This document shows positions 1-11,252 of a DNA stretch of 64,000 nucleotides, piece by piece. The notes below the pieces were generated by a model. That model saw only the letters and a list, made by a program, of their open reading frames with translations. It did not search any database and was not told where the DNA came from. The stretch spans positions 7,532 through 71,531 of the forward strand of contig NW_020290035.1 in assembly GCF_003144195.1 (NCBI RefSeq). The letters are read 5' to 3'. The position numbers were made by a program, and so were the translations under genes. Numbering within the stretch: position 1 is the stretch's first letter; each line of letters begins with the position of its first letter. Source of the stretch: Ceraceosorus guamensis (taxonomy: Eukaryota; Basidiomycota; Exobasidiomycetes; Ceraceosorales; Ceraceosoraceae).

Positions 1-170
1 TTTGCATTTGCGACATCTGGACTGCTTTTCGCGAGCTTGAGCTCCATTCTCCACTGTGCTTGCAGCTCTTCATTCAGCGTGGTCGTTTGCATTTGCAACA
101 TCTGGACTGCTTTTGGCGAGCTCGAGCTCTATTTGCCACTGTGCATGCAGCTCTTCATTCAGCGTGGTCT
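1..170. repeat. Two tandem ~85-bp repeat units at the left edge
   Basis: Two head-to-tail copies of a unit beginning tttgcatttgc start at positions 1 and 86 and differ at a few bases. A more degraded relative is visible around 600-670 (gccactgtgcatgc). Read on the minus strand each unit encodes a helical peptide of the type LNEELHAQW..ELELAKS, but the 85-bp period is not a multiple of three, so the frame is lost between units. It is probably decayed coding repeat of a coiled-coil gene that continues to the left of the window. Confidence 0.7.
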
Positions 171-1630
171 TTTGCGACTTGGCGGCTGGCGGACTGTGAC
201 CACCTCCACTATTACTGTGTCGAGAAGTCATGTTGTCAATATGATGAAGAGGCGCGGGATTGTGGCAGAATGAGAAGCGCGAGCAGCGCAGCTTGTGACC
301 TCAGCGAAGAAAAAGCTTATTGATGGACAAAACGCCATAGCAGGAGCTGCTAGCTGGTGTGGGATCTCGACGGAAGTGGTCATCAAGAATTCTCCGATGC
401 ACTGAGCGGCAGCGCAGGAAGGCTGGTGTGCATCTGCTTTGCAAGCGTAACCTTAGCTCGTACGTGAACTCTCCCGCTCAGCGCGCTTCTGCAATTGCAC
501 TCCCATCTAGAGGCTTTTGTGCAAGCTCCTTTGCAGTCTCAATGCCCAGGTGTAGGTCATGCAAGCCATTCAGACAAGCAAACCTTGCAACACTTTGATT
601 AACCTTGGCAAGTTCCAGCTCCATGCGCCACTGTGCATGCCCCTCTTCACTGAGCATATTCTGCTGTGACTTGTGTGAGCTTCACAGTATATGGGCAAAT
701 TGTGACAAAGACGACTCCTGTTGGGTCAAATCATGACTTTTGTCACAGATCAGCTTATCCATAAGTCACGTATCAAGCCACTTACCAAGATTGGGGACTG
801 AGTCTCCAAACGACATGCTGATTGGTACACTAGGGCCAGCACCGCCGCGCCAAACTGCTTGGCAAGGGCCCTCTAGAGAAATACGCAGGGAGGAGTGAAT
901 GTCGGTGTCTCTTGAAGCAGCAGAAAGGAGAACCGACGGTCTGTGTTCAAGGCAAGGCTGCTTGGCTCAGACATTCCTCAGGAAATATGATCATGGTAGA
1001 TCTTTCTATGGAGGCATATAAGGAGGTGTGTGCAACAAAGAGCTTCTTGGCAGTTCTGTAGCGCTTTGCGGTACTTACACGCTGAGATGTTGATGAGGTG
1101 TGCTAAGAGACTGCAAACACTGGGCTCATCCTGGCAATGCTTCTCTTACTGCCACCTGAACCTTCCTCATCTTCTGGCACATTGAATTTGCTCTCCTGTG
1201 GCCTGTTGTCCTTACCACTTGACTTGACCTTGACAGAGAAATCAGAGCCCAGCAGAATAGGGCTGCCTTCCAAACAATTGGTGATGGGACCCATCAAGGG
1301 TCAGATGGGCAATGTAGGGGAAGTGGACAACATGAGCGAGAGCGCACCTTCTCTGAATGGTCTTGAAATCAGTGGACTTGTTGGCAGCCTGCAATCCTAG
1401 TAAACATCATCTGACACTTGGTGATCCAGCTCGCCTTGTGGAGCTTGCTGGAGTCCAAGCTGGAGTCTTGATATGCATCTTGCCTAGAATCTGTTCATGT
1501 TGGGTCCGACCCTGTGCTTGACAATGTCAGCGGAAGTCTCATGCTCAGAGATCTTCATGAAACCCACTTTAGCTAGATTGGGCAATGCTGGAGTCCAGTG
1601 GACCACAGGTACTGTCAAGTAGAGGTCTTT
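171..1630. other. Gene-poor repeat-rich stretch
   Basis: Only short overlapping open frames on both strands, none with a recognisable domain or a consistent exon structure. It contains a degraded copy of the left-edge repeat (about 600-670) and part of a dispersed repeat (849-1030). I see no convincing gene. Confidence 0.5.
849..1030. repeat. Dispersed repeat shared with 6.74 kb and 33.09 kb
   Basis: The first part (cttggcaagggccctctaga) closely matches 33092-33130, and the second part, with a shared cttggctcag / tttggctcag core, matches 6740-6845. These are short, diverged, dispersed copies and no terminal repeats were found. They link the left repeat block with the 24-37 kb block. Confidence 0.45.
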
Positions 1631-1635
1631 GAGCA

Positions 1636-2395
1636 ATGTGTGCTTGCTTGAGGAGACCTCCAGTCCAGACTATTCAAGCAAAGGCTACTCACCTGCAAAC
1701 TGCTCTTGAATTGGCCACTCATACTTGCAAGCTGATCAAAGACTCAACAGCCAAGTGGCAGCTGGCCCTTGACTTTGCTGCAAGTGCCGGAGGGGAACCT
1801 CAGCTGGAAAAGCGTAGAGGTCTGCACAAAGAGCATGCTGGAGCGGAAGCCAGAGCTGCTAACAACATGGCATACCTCAGAGCTTTGAACAAACGATGGG
1901 ATTGGTCAAAAGCAGACCAGGTCAGTGCCCAGTGAATTGAAGTGCTGCGCCTGTACTGACACGGCTCTTTGGACAATTGACCAGATTCACGACCTGCAGG
2001 CGCAGTCCAATCTCACCAGCCTAGAGCTGCCCAATTTGGAAGACTTCCCATTGAGGGACCACAGAACCAGCTACGCGGGCTTATCCTCGCAAATGATGAT
2101 GGTACGTTGCACAAACGATGGGATTGGTCAAAAGCAGAGCAGGTCAGTGCCCAGTGAATTGAAGTGCTGCGCCTGTACTGACACGGCTCTTTGGACAATT
2201 GACCAGATTCACGACCTGCAGGCGCAGGCCAATCTTACCGGCCTAGAGCTGCCCAATTCGGAAGACTTCCCATTGAGGGACCACAGAACCAGCTACGCGG
2301 GCTTATCCTCGCGAATGATGATGGTACATTGCAAGGGGCGCTCACCTTTCACCTGGCAGCCCCACACTGATGCAAGCTACTCCGTTCTCCCGTGA
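1636..2395 (+). CDS. Possible gene fragment containing a 74-codon duplication
   Basis: Two overlapping open frames (1636-1935, 99 codons, and 1925-2395, 156 codons) look more coding-like than their surroundings. The first is rich in Ala, Lys and Glu and could be helical. The second contains the same 74-residue block twice. No family is recognised and no start or splice structure could be fixed. It could be a decayed exon pair or a chance frame preserved by the duplication. Confidence 0.3.
1890..2333. repeat. 222-bp direct tandem duplication
   Basis: A 222-bp unit starting caaacgatgggattggtcaa lies at 1890-2111 and again, adjacent, at 2112-2333 with only a few substitutions. The period is 74 codons, so a plus-strand frame stays open through both copies. 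Confidence 0.9.
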
Positions 2396-2814
2396 CAGGA
2401 CTTTCTGAGGGAGCTGCAAGTTAACGCTCCCGAGACGGTGCGGGCGGCCGCGGAGAACACCAATTGGTTATGATGCAGCGCTATCGCTGTTGGGCGACAG
2501 GTACAGGTGGGGTCGCTCTCAGGGAAGCCGGACCAGCCTTCAGGACGGGCAAAGAGATCACCTCGAGAATTCCATTGACATTGTGCTGTTCTAGCCCTGC
2601 TTGCTCCCTCACTGAGGATAGATGGAAAACAGTGGGTGCTGCCAGACGTGTCCATCGACTGCTGAGCTCACCTTGACCTCTGCCATCACCGCTTGCAAGA
2701 AGGTCACTCCAGTACAATCCTTGTAGCTGCCAGTCTCAGGACTCTCCATCCCGAATGCAGCTCCAATCGTCTGAAGAATGTCGTACTGGAGACCAAAGAG
2801 CATTGGTGTCAGGG

Positions 2815-3639
2815 TCACTGCCTCTTGCAGATGCTCGTTCGGGTTATGCCACTCACGTACTCCGTTGGCCCAATCGCCTCTCTATATCCCGCACGATCCA
2901 TGGCCCCTTCAGCCTCTACGCTGCCTCCCTCCGCCATCTCGCAACGCCTCCGAAGACTCGAATTCTCCTTCTGCATGACCTCTCGATAAATTGAATTCGA
3001 GAGCGCGTCTTCTTGCTGACTGTCGAGCACGCGCTCCAAGTTCCTGACGCGGTCGTCGGTGGTTCGACCAGTCAAGTACTCGTTGCGCTTTCTCAAGAAG
3101 CGGACCTCATCCCACAGCGTCCGCATCTCGGCGTTTCGCTCCTCAATGTCAGCGTGACTCATGTGGGATTGGATCAAGGCACGATGACGCTCAACTACGC
3201 GCTGGTGATCCTCTGCCAGGCCATCCTTGAGCTCTTTGGGGACAGCTTCGAGCCTCTTGACCTCGTTGGCCCGTAGTGCCAGCGCTTTCCACTCAGGACC
3301 CCACTTGTCCTTGTACTTTCGAGCCTTTTTAGTCTGCCTCAGGGACCCCTCCGCTTTGGCAAGAGTCTTGAGCGGCTTGCGCTTCTTTGAAAGTTGTGCA
3401 AAGGCGGAGGCGGCAGCTGAGGCAAAGGTCAAGCGCATAGCGGTGCTGGCACCAGCCGCGGGAGAGGGAGTGGGAGCGGGAGCGGATGTGGGAGCGGGAG
3501 CGGATGCGGGAGCGGGAGGGGGCGTGGGAGAGGGAGCGGGTGCGGGAGAGGGAGCAGGAAGGGGAGCGGGCGCGTGAGCAGGTGCGGGACTGGATCCAGA
3601 CGCAGAAGAAAACACTGGCTTTGCGCTTGTAGAAGCCAT
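2815..3639 (-). CDS. CC1, unknown coiled-coil protein (copy 1)
   Basis: An open frame of 274 codons starts at an ATG at 3639. Residues about 15-65 are a Pro/Ala repeat (PAPAPSP type). A basic stretch (KKRKPLK) is a possible nuclear localisation signal. From about residue 90 to the end there is a long charged helical region with coiled-coil character (LKDGLAEDHQRVVERHRALI). The reading probably continues past an intron near 2780-2815 into a second exon at about 2665-2777 (YDILQTIGAAFG) and possibly a third. Homologous exons in the same order occur in copy 2 (25381-26650). The start lies 187 bp from the oppositely oriented CC2 copy. No known family was recognised. Confidence 0.55.
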   Translation of the reverse strand: MASTSAKPVFSSASGSSPAPAHAPAPLPAPSPAPAPSPTPPPAPASAPAPTSAPAPTPSPAAGASTAMRLTFASAAASAFAQLSKKRKPLKTLAKAEGSLRQTKKARKYKDKWGPEWKALALRANEVKRLEAVPKELKDGLAEDHQRVVERHRALIQSHMSHADIEERNAEMRTLWDEVRFLRKRNEYLTGRTTDDRVRNLERVLDSQQEDALSNSIYREVMQKENSSLRRRCEMAEGGSVEAEGAMDRAGYREAIGPTEYVSGITRTSICKRQ

Positions 3640-3826
3640 GATGGCTGACTGGATGAAAGTGTTGAGTGCTCAAACGGGAGCTCTGAGGCGTGACTGGAAG
3701 ACTTGTGAAGCATGAGGTTACGGTGTTGGAGGGTCAGTTGTGAGTAGAAAGCGACCCAGCAGCTTTGTCTAAGCCTGTCAAGCGCTCGGCCGAGTGTTTG
3801 GCAGGGAACAAAAGTGATGGTCAAGA

Positions 3827-5830
3827 TGCACGAGCACTCTGTATACAAAGATCAAAAGCAGACTGATGCCAAAGATCTGCAGGAGTACTTTGCCCACCTG
3901 CATAGGTGTGTTACTGGCAGTACTCTCTCTTTCCTCTCTTGATGCCTCAACCAGCTGACTCTTCTTATCACAACTTTGTTCTGGCATCCTGCCTGGCAGT
4001 TAATGTGCAGGATCATGTCCTGCACAACACTCCTGAAAGCCCTTCAAGTGCTTCATTCCATCCTGAGGATCAATTGTTGACCAACTTTTCAATTCCCAAG
4101 AGGATCAAGCAGTTGACAGTAACTGGGGAGTGCACTTGACCTTCCTTATGCCACACAAACCTCAGCCACATTTCATGGGGAGTCATCAAGCAGGAATATG
4201 CCTAGCACAAGGGCTGCTCATGCTGCTACTGGGCAGGTACAAGCAGGGATGGATGTTGACCGCCATCAGTGACTTGACGGCTCAGATACTTGTAGCGCCT
4301 TCTCAAGCAGCAAACCTTGTTCAAGGGGTCTCTCATCTCTGTAGCTTCCTCTTTACTGTCAGCGCGACTTGTGTGGGACTCGATGAGAGCCTAATGACCT
4401 TGACAGACCACCCGATGCTCTACAAATCTGACCTCTGGCAGGACAGTCTCAAATTTGACAACCTTGTTGACTCTTAGCGCCAGCATCTTCCGTTCCATGC
4501 TCTTCTGACTTTAGTACTCGCGAGTGTTAGAGACGCTGCCAAGCGCGACGCAATCTTTGAGGCGCTTCTCCACAAGGAACGCCTGGAGGAGGCGTGCAAA
4601 GTCAACAAGATCAAGGAGTTGGCTTTGGAGCTAATGAAGTCTGTGAGTCTGATCAAACCCGACCTCGTTTTCGATCATTTCCTTCATGTGGGCAGGGGCG
4701 CGCAGCCCTCTTGGGCAAGTTGCTAATCCCACAGCTTGCCTGAAGTCTGCACATTTGGGAGTAGAGTTCTTGCACTTCAGCGTCTTTCTCCAAGGTCAGC
4801 TTGCTCTGCTTCGAGACTGCATAGCTTTGAACCCTATTCTGTCTCTTTCTGCCTGTCCCACCTTTGGAATAAGACCTAATCGCAAAACTCTCCGTCACGA
4901 CGAGGCCAGACGGGCGTGAGGTGCTGCGCTACCTTTCACCCGTCAATCGACGCTTTGGTTTTGAACCCCTTCTAGGCTTTGCGGCGAGCTGAGCTGCTGG
5001 CACTGCCATCACTAGTGAGCTTTTGAGAAAGTGCCTCCACGCCACACTTGGGCACTTCGTCCAGAGCGACCGCTACCCACACACCTCCTTGCGTGCCTCT
5101 CTGAAGCTTCACGACAAGGAATGGGTGGACCAAGTCTATGGAATGTGACGAAGCTTTGCGCGACCCCAGAACGTCTCTTGGCTTCTTCACTACCACATTC
5201 TCCCCATCAACACCTCGAAGCAAAGGTCTCCTGCCCCAAACACCTTTTTTCTCTCAAACGCCCTGTGACTTTCAAACTCGACAAGAGTGGCAACATGGAG
5301 ACCAACATGGAGACTAAGCCCGCCCTAAAGACCGTGCGCATTTTCGCGTGGCACACGAATTATGCCACGGAGGCGGTTGACAGCCGCCCACAGCCTCCCA
5401 CTGAAGTGAGTTACGAGTTGTCACGACTGTCCTACCAAGGGAGAGCGGCGTCTCATTGCAGATGCGTTTGTGGGAGGCAAGGTTATATGTACATGCATGA
5501 GCGCGTCTGCATCACAGCGTAGTCGAGAGTCACGAGCGTTGTCGAGCTTGAGAGCAGATGTAGGATGTTTGAAACATAAAGTGCCAAGTGCCGCATCATC
5601 AAGAGGATCATCATGTGGAATGTAGAATTGGAAATGTGCGCAACAGACTTGATCAACTGCTGATGCAACTCTTTGCTTTCCTCTCATTTGTCTCTACACC
5701 AATTGCAAGCAGCCACAAGCTCCACTTGAGAACCCAGTGTGCCCCTTCCAATGCAAGGCACTCTTCACCAAGCTCCTCAAGGAGGAGCGCAAGGCTGAGG
5801 AGAAATGCAAGGACCACATCAAGAGGTTGC
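3827..5830 (+). pseudogene. CC2 copy 1, broken and interrupted
   Basis: This is the plus-strand partner of CC1 copy 1, recognisable by comparison with the intact-looking CC2 at 26838-27803. Matching segments are the early exon (YKDQKQTDAKDLQEYFAHL) at 3860-3895, the central exon at about 4000-4265 and the C-terminal exon (NPVCPFQCKALFTKLLKEER) at about 5700-5830. The central exon is out of frame in places. The last two matching segments are separated by more than 1 kb that holds a CC1-like fragment and another helical segment (FEALLHKERLEEACK, about 4545-4640). It appears non-functional. Confidence 0.55.
4270..4500 (-). pseudogene. Degraded CC1-like fragment inside CC2 copy 1
   Basis: On the minus strand this stretch resembles the coiled-coil part of CC1, the same region as 3010-3280. 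Shared blocks include the positions that read agcgcgacttgtgtgggact on the plus strand. Several interruptions prevent a continuous frame. It suggests nesting or gene conversion between members of the repeat family. Confidence 0.45.
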
Positions 5831-5978
5831 CAAGGACCTCGCTTTCTCTGTCAGTCTTTTCAATTAGACCATCACTCCCCGTTGTCTGTACAAGATGCCA
5901 ACACCAGTGTCTAGGCTGCTCCTCTCTCTTCTTCAGCACCGCTTCAGAGAGCGCTTGGCCTCTACGACGGCAGCACCG

Positions 5979-6460
5979 CCCAGGGATCGAGCCCAGGCTC
6001 GCATGCGGTCTTCAACGCACCGTCTACCCACACCACAACGTACAATTACGTCACCTACGCAGGTAGGTCTCCATCACCAAACCCACCAAGCAGTGATGGA
6101 GGCCAGCTGGGCTTGCACTTTCAGCGCCTGGGTGGGGGACCTTCCCACACGTAGGATTGAGGAGAGCATCGGCTGATGAGGTGAGTGAGCTACTCGCAGA
6201 TGACAACGACTGGAAGGTAGCACTGCCCAGCGATCGAGCCCAAGCTCACATGCGGTCTTCAACGGACCGTATACCCACACCACGACGTACAACTACGTCA
6301 CCTACGCAAGTCGCTCTCCATCACCCAACCCACCCAGCAGTGATGGAGGCCAGCTGGGCTCGCATTTTCAGCGCCTGGGTGGGGGACCTTCCCACACGTA
6401 GGATTGAGGAGAGCAATGGCTGATGAGGTGAGTGAGCTAGCTGCACATGACAACAGCTGA
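5979..6460. repeat. 247-bp direct tandem duplication
   Basis: A unit with cagggatcgagcccaggctc at 5981 recurs 247 bp later (cagcgatcgagcccaagctc), and the copies remain alignable through the gggggaccttcccacacgta block (about 6136 and 6383). The copies differ by scattered substitutions. The period is not a multiple of three. No gene is evident. Confidence 0.85.
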
Positions 6461-9400
6461 CTCCCACACATTCATCTGACCACCTGTTCTCTGCGACAAT
6501 GTCCCGAACAGGTTCAAGATCCTGCTCGTCCTCACCAAATCCCCAACTCTTGTTCTCCTACTACCTTGTGACTAACTTTGGAGCAAGAACTCTCGCGCTT
6601 TTCAATGGTGCTCTCAGCATGGCAGAAGTGGAAGGAGTATACGGTGCGCTTGTGTGGGCTATGTTGCTGGATGTTGATTTTGGTTTAAAGGCGTGGTGAT
6701 TGACTGTTCAGGGATGCTGAGAAGTTGTGATTCTCAAAGGAGAAGGAGAACAGACATTTGGGGGCCAAGGGAAGGTTGTTTGGCTCAGCCATTTCATGGG
6801 AATCTGAATGTGGAAGGTCTCTTCCAAAAGGCATGCAAAGGGGTTGCTTGAACGTTTATTGGGCGCAGGAAGACTGACCAAGTGAGTTGCTTTCTCCCAG
6901 CTGGAAGTAACTTTGTATTTGACGCTGCCTCTCTGAAGACCTATCACGGCGCACTTGTTGCATAGACGGTGTTGGCCATGTACTTACTGAACAACAGGAT
7001 GCTACACAAAGATCATTGTTCCTGCACATCTCTTGACCGCGGCTTTTAAGCGAGACAATTTGAGAGGACCAATTCTGACCCAGCAACGGCTTCAGCCACT
7101 TCAGCTGCATCTCATGTTGTCGCTCCATACTTTGGGTGCCATGAGGTCTGATCTGAGAGGTACACTCAAGAAGACCCGGTCTGCAAGCATCGTGGCCAAA
7201 GAACGCGCTCCAAATGGACGCCGCAAAGACGCCCCAAACATACGTGCTGTTTGCAGTACTCTGCATGCAGAGATCACCTGTGCCTGCATGAGCGCACGCG
7301 GCTCGAATGTGAATTTACACCTATCTGCGAAAAGGAGAAGAGTCGATGCGAAGGACCTGCATCCACAACACCATCACACCTCGTCCACTTATCCGCTCTG
7401 CGTGCTTCTGACAAGTCTCTTTGCGCGGCTTCAACACTCACGACTGCTTTGGCGAATTCTTCTGACACTCTGATTGAAGTGCCGACTTCATCTACCATTC
7501 TATTCGTCATAGCCGGTGCGCCGCTTATCTGGAGGATGACCTCCGCTGCTGCAGCGCAGCTCAAGGACACCTTCTCCATCCGCGTTGCCTCTATCTCCGC
7601 TACAGCTCGTCGCTCGGGCGCTCAGACCGCCCTGAGCTTCCGTGGAGCTTCCTATAGGATCCCTGTGTCCTCGTCGATTTGCCCTTCCAGAGCTCAAGGG
7701 CAGAGGAGCAGCGCACATCACGATATCCAGTAGCAAGTGCGTTCGCCTCTTCCTCACAACTCCGCAGCAGCCACCGGAAGCCTCTCTCATCGATGGTCGA
7801 ATTTCAGCGTGCTTTGTGGGGCTCGGAGAGGGCGGAGATGTACCTTGGAATGATGCGAATCCCAGCGGATCGGGTCAAGTGGTCAGCATGGTGGTGGTAG
7901 TGCACAGGTGAGTCGCATGAGACGCCCGAGGCACCTTGGAGTGCGGGACGACTTGTGTGACTCACACCACCTTAGCGACTGGTCATCTCCCACCATTGCG
8001 TAACCCTGGGAAGTGCAGCATGGGGGGTTGGTCTTGTTGGAGGACAATCGTGAATCAAGGGCACCTGGAGCTTGGGATGCTAGAGTCGGAGCCGAATACC
8101 AGTGATGGTGAATCTTACGCGATTCAGGGCAACGCATTGAGGTGCAAACTACGACGTTCTGCACGCAGTTGCTGAGAACGAAAAATGCGGCCCTCATACT
8201 GCTTCGGGCTTCAGCTACCAGCTTCGCAGATGCGTTCACGTCAATCGACCTGTGACCCCCGCACAACAAGCCGCGTCAGGGAGGGCACGAGACCAGAATC
8301 ACGATCGCGGATCGATGTGTACGCATACAGCAGCTCTTGCACTCAAATCGATGAATGCAAGGAGCCCATGTGTCATGCACAAGCTGCCAAGAAGACTTCA
8401 CTCGGCATTCAATGGCACTACTGAGAAGGAACCGGTGGGAAGCAGTCGATGGTCATGTTCGTAGAGCAGCCACCATCACAGGCAAATGGAGAGGATGTAA
8501 CCGGATGGCGTGGTAGACACGTACAGGTTCAGACAACACATCTCCAATGCTGCATGTCTATCTACTGCAGAGCGACGGTCATGCGAACCTCGACCTTGGG
8601 AGTGGGACTGCTATTCCCATCGATGAGGTGCCCTTGCACTTCCATTCTCGCGAACGACCGCATCTGGAGCAGCGACGCTGCAATCCTCGTCAAGACTTCG
8701 GCTCTCTTGTCTGCATAATCTATACTCAGGATTGCTTGAGGCATCGATGGAAGTGGCCCTCCTTCTCGGCACGTGACTGGACACTTGCCGCGTGGTCGAA
8801 ACGTCTCTCGGTGTGTAAATCCCACGAGCGTCTCCAGGCTCAGCAAGCTCCTCGCACACATATCGCCGACGTCAATGTCATTGACGGGAAGGCAACCACG
8901 TCATGGTGTTCTGCGATTCAAAGACTGCCAGTTTCGTTCGAACTCACAGCAACGAGGGCGGCAGCATTGCTACTCTTACCAAATTTCGTCGGCACTCGCG
9001 ATAAGATCGGTGCCCATCAGGTTGCTTTTTGGGAAATTTCCTCTTTCCGGTGCGCAGACTTGCGATCGGGACTAGCGCAAAGCTGTCAAGCTGTCACATC
9101 TCTTCTAAGCCACGAACGAGCGTCTACTGGTGTATTTCGGTCGGTGGCGCAGCTTCACAAGTGCGCTTCGACGATGGGAGGAAGGTCCGCCTTTGCGCTG
9201 CGCTTAACCGACGAGATCGACAGGACTTGCTCCAAGCAGCGCTTGCTGGTCCAACCGTATCACCAACCGCAGACCGAAGACCGACTTGGCACAGCACGAC
9301 AGGATCATAAGCGAGTGGGCTTAGCTCGGAATGTAAGAGATTCGGCCGGCAAGCCGGCCAACGCCAGCAAGTCATCCTCACTACGTCGACACGCACTAGT

Positions 9401-10300
9401 GTAACAAGTCTCTGAAGTTGTTCCTTGCTGGAAGTTACGGCCCCTTCTGTAGGCTCAACCCGTACCACACGAGCGACTTTGTATTGTGACACCATGCCGC
9501 GAACATTTCAGCACTTGCTCAGCATTCAATTCCACCGACTTCGCTTCACTCTCGACTTTCACTGGCAGAATACTTGGCCCGGACGCGGCATGTGAGCTTT
9601 CACACCAACGACGCCATTACCTCATCAACCTCGCGTATCTCTATCGCCTCAGGTGCATGCTTGTCAGGGATCCTTTTCGTGGTCGCAATTCCAACGTGTT
9701 TCTGGCCACTCGAGGCATCTACCGCGCGTGCCGTGCCCACTTCGCGCGATTATCCGCACTCTCAGTCGTGAGTCTCAGCTACATCAGAAGACGGCGAGCG
9801 TCCCTACCTCCCCGACTTTTCCCTCACCCTTTCTCGTTCCTCGCGGCCTCAGCAACGACACCTCGAGTAGCTCGACGATCTCATGTAAATCGCTAGTCAA
9901 AGTAGACCTCGTATCTGACCCGCATACGACCAAAGTCTTCCGAAGAGCCAAATACCACAAAATGTAGAACCTCGGCTTGAAGTGGAACTTCCAAAGACCC
10001 AATCAAATGTGTAGATGTCTTCTACGTGAGGTATGACGGGCTGCGCCCATTTCCCGATTGAGCACAATCTCAGATCCGTGTGCTCGCCCGATCGTCTACG
10101 CTCGCTCATTTGCAGGGCTTCATTGGACAAGCTCTGCGCCGAATCGTAGAAATTCATAGCCCGGCGCTTTACTCGCTTGTGCGCGAGGCCGCGAGATGCT
10201 TCGTTCGGACAATGGAGCAACGCTTTCATCGCGCAGTCCAGGCTCGCTCGCCTTGACATCATCTTCGTTTGCTCCGTCTCGTGGCACTCTGCCGTCCAGT
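6461..10300. other. Long stretch without a resolvable gene
   Basis: There are many overlapping frames on both strands. Some minus-strand pieces have protein-like composition, such as 7274-7579 (AAAAEVILQISGAPAMTNRM) and 8562-8861 (DYADKRAEVLTRIAASLL), but they cannot be joined by plausible splice sites. The longest plus frame (8547-9404) has no recognisable domain and overlaps these. A part of the dispersed repeat lies at 6740-6845. The stretch may hold a decayed gene, and I do not call one. Confidence 0.4.
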
Positions 10301-11250
10301 TTGCGCTTCCACACGTGCTAGGAAACGAGCACAATCACAACATTTGGTTCGCTTGGTAAAGTTGATATTGCTTGCTCAAGTCTGATGAAGCTCTCTTTTG
10401 CGTTTGACAAGTCATGGAGTGGCGCCTCAGCCCTTGATTGAGGCCAGGCGGTGTACGTGTCTTGTGGAACATTGTGTCTTGGTACAATTTGCGAAGTCTG
10501 TCGTACAGATGCTGGACGAGACGGATCAAAGGGCTGTACTTGATGTGAAGGAGGAGGGGGCAACGCAAGTGCAGAGCTGCTGTTGTGCACAGGAACCAAG
10601 GGTGTGGTCAATCCATACGCCTAGCTGCTCGACAGCCTCGACCAGGTGACCGCCACTGCTTGGTTGCTGAGCATCCTCCCCATCCTCAATATTGGCGCTT
10701 TGATGATTGCCAGTACTTGGTGGATCAGCTGCAGGTGTGTTCTCTGCGGGGAATTGCGTGTGTTTGCCCAAGCCCCCAAAGCGGGGACATTCTCGCTGAT
10801 GACTTTCCCCATCTGATGCTCAGTATTAGCTCTCGGCCCTCTTTGCTTCGCTTGAGCGCATTGTGCACCGTGATGCTCTCAAGGCTCGTGAATTCGCTGA
10901 GCAAATTTCGTCCTGCTCAGCTTCACGCGCTTTGCAAAATCAGATCGCACACGCTTCACACCCGCGCGTTTGGAGATGCAAGTCAGCACTTCGTTCGCTG
11001 TTGAACGATGATGCCATTTGCCGCGCCTCTGCTCATGAGTTTTTGCTCGAGGAGTCGAATGCCGGCGACCGGGTTTACAATCGAAATGAGGTGGTGTCTG
11101 CTAGGTCAATGTGTTGTGGTACAATGTGCGAAGTCTGTCGTACAAGTGGTCGACGAAACGAACCGATGGAGGGCTGCACGTGCGACAGTGGAACAACAAA
11201 GGGCCGCGAAGGACCTACTTTGCGGAGGGAAAGCGCGAAAGGCTCGACCC
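10301..11250 (-). other. Possible small minus-strand gene with a duplicated segment
   Basis: Minus-strand frames at 10526-10771 (Pro/Ser/Gln-rich) and 10318-10611 look coding. The segment around 10480-10600 has a diverged second copy at about 11090-11180; both encode the pattern VRQTS(Q/H)IVP(R/Q)H. The frames do not join cleanly. This may be a decayed gene just downstream of SPT20. Confidence 0.3.
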
Positions 11251-11252
11251 TC

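Noticed and set aside
8547-9404. 285-codon plus-strand frame
   Set aside because: No domain, no repeat partner, composition not protein-like, and competing minus-strand frames look at least as good.
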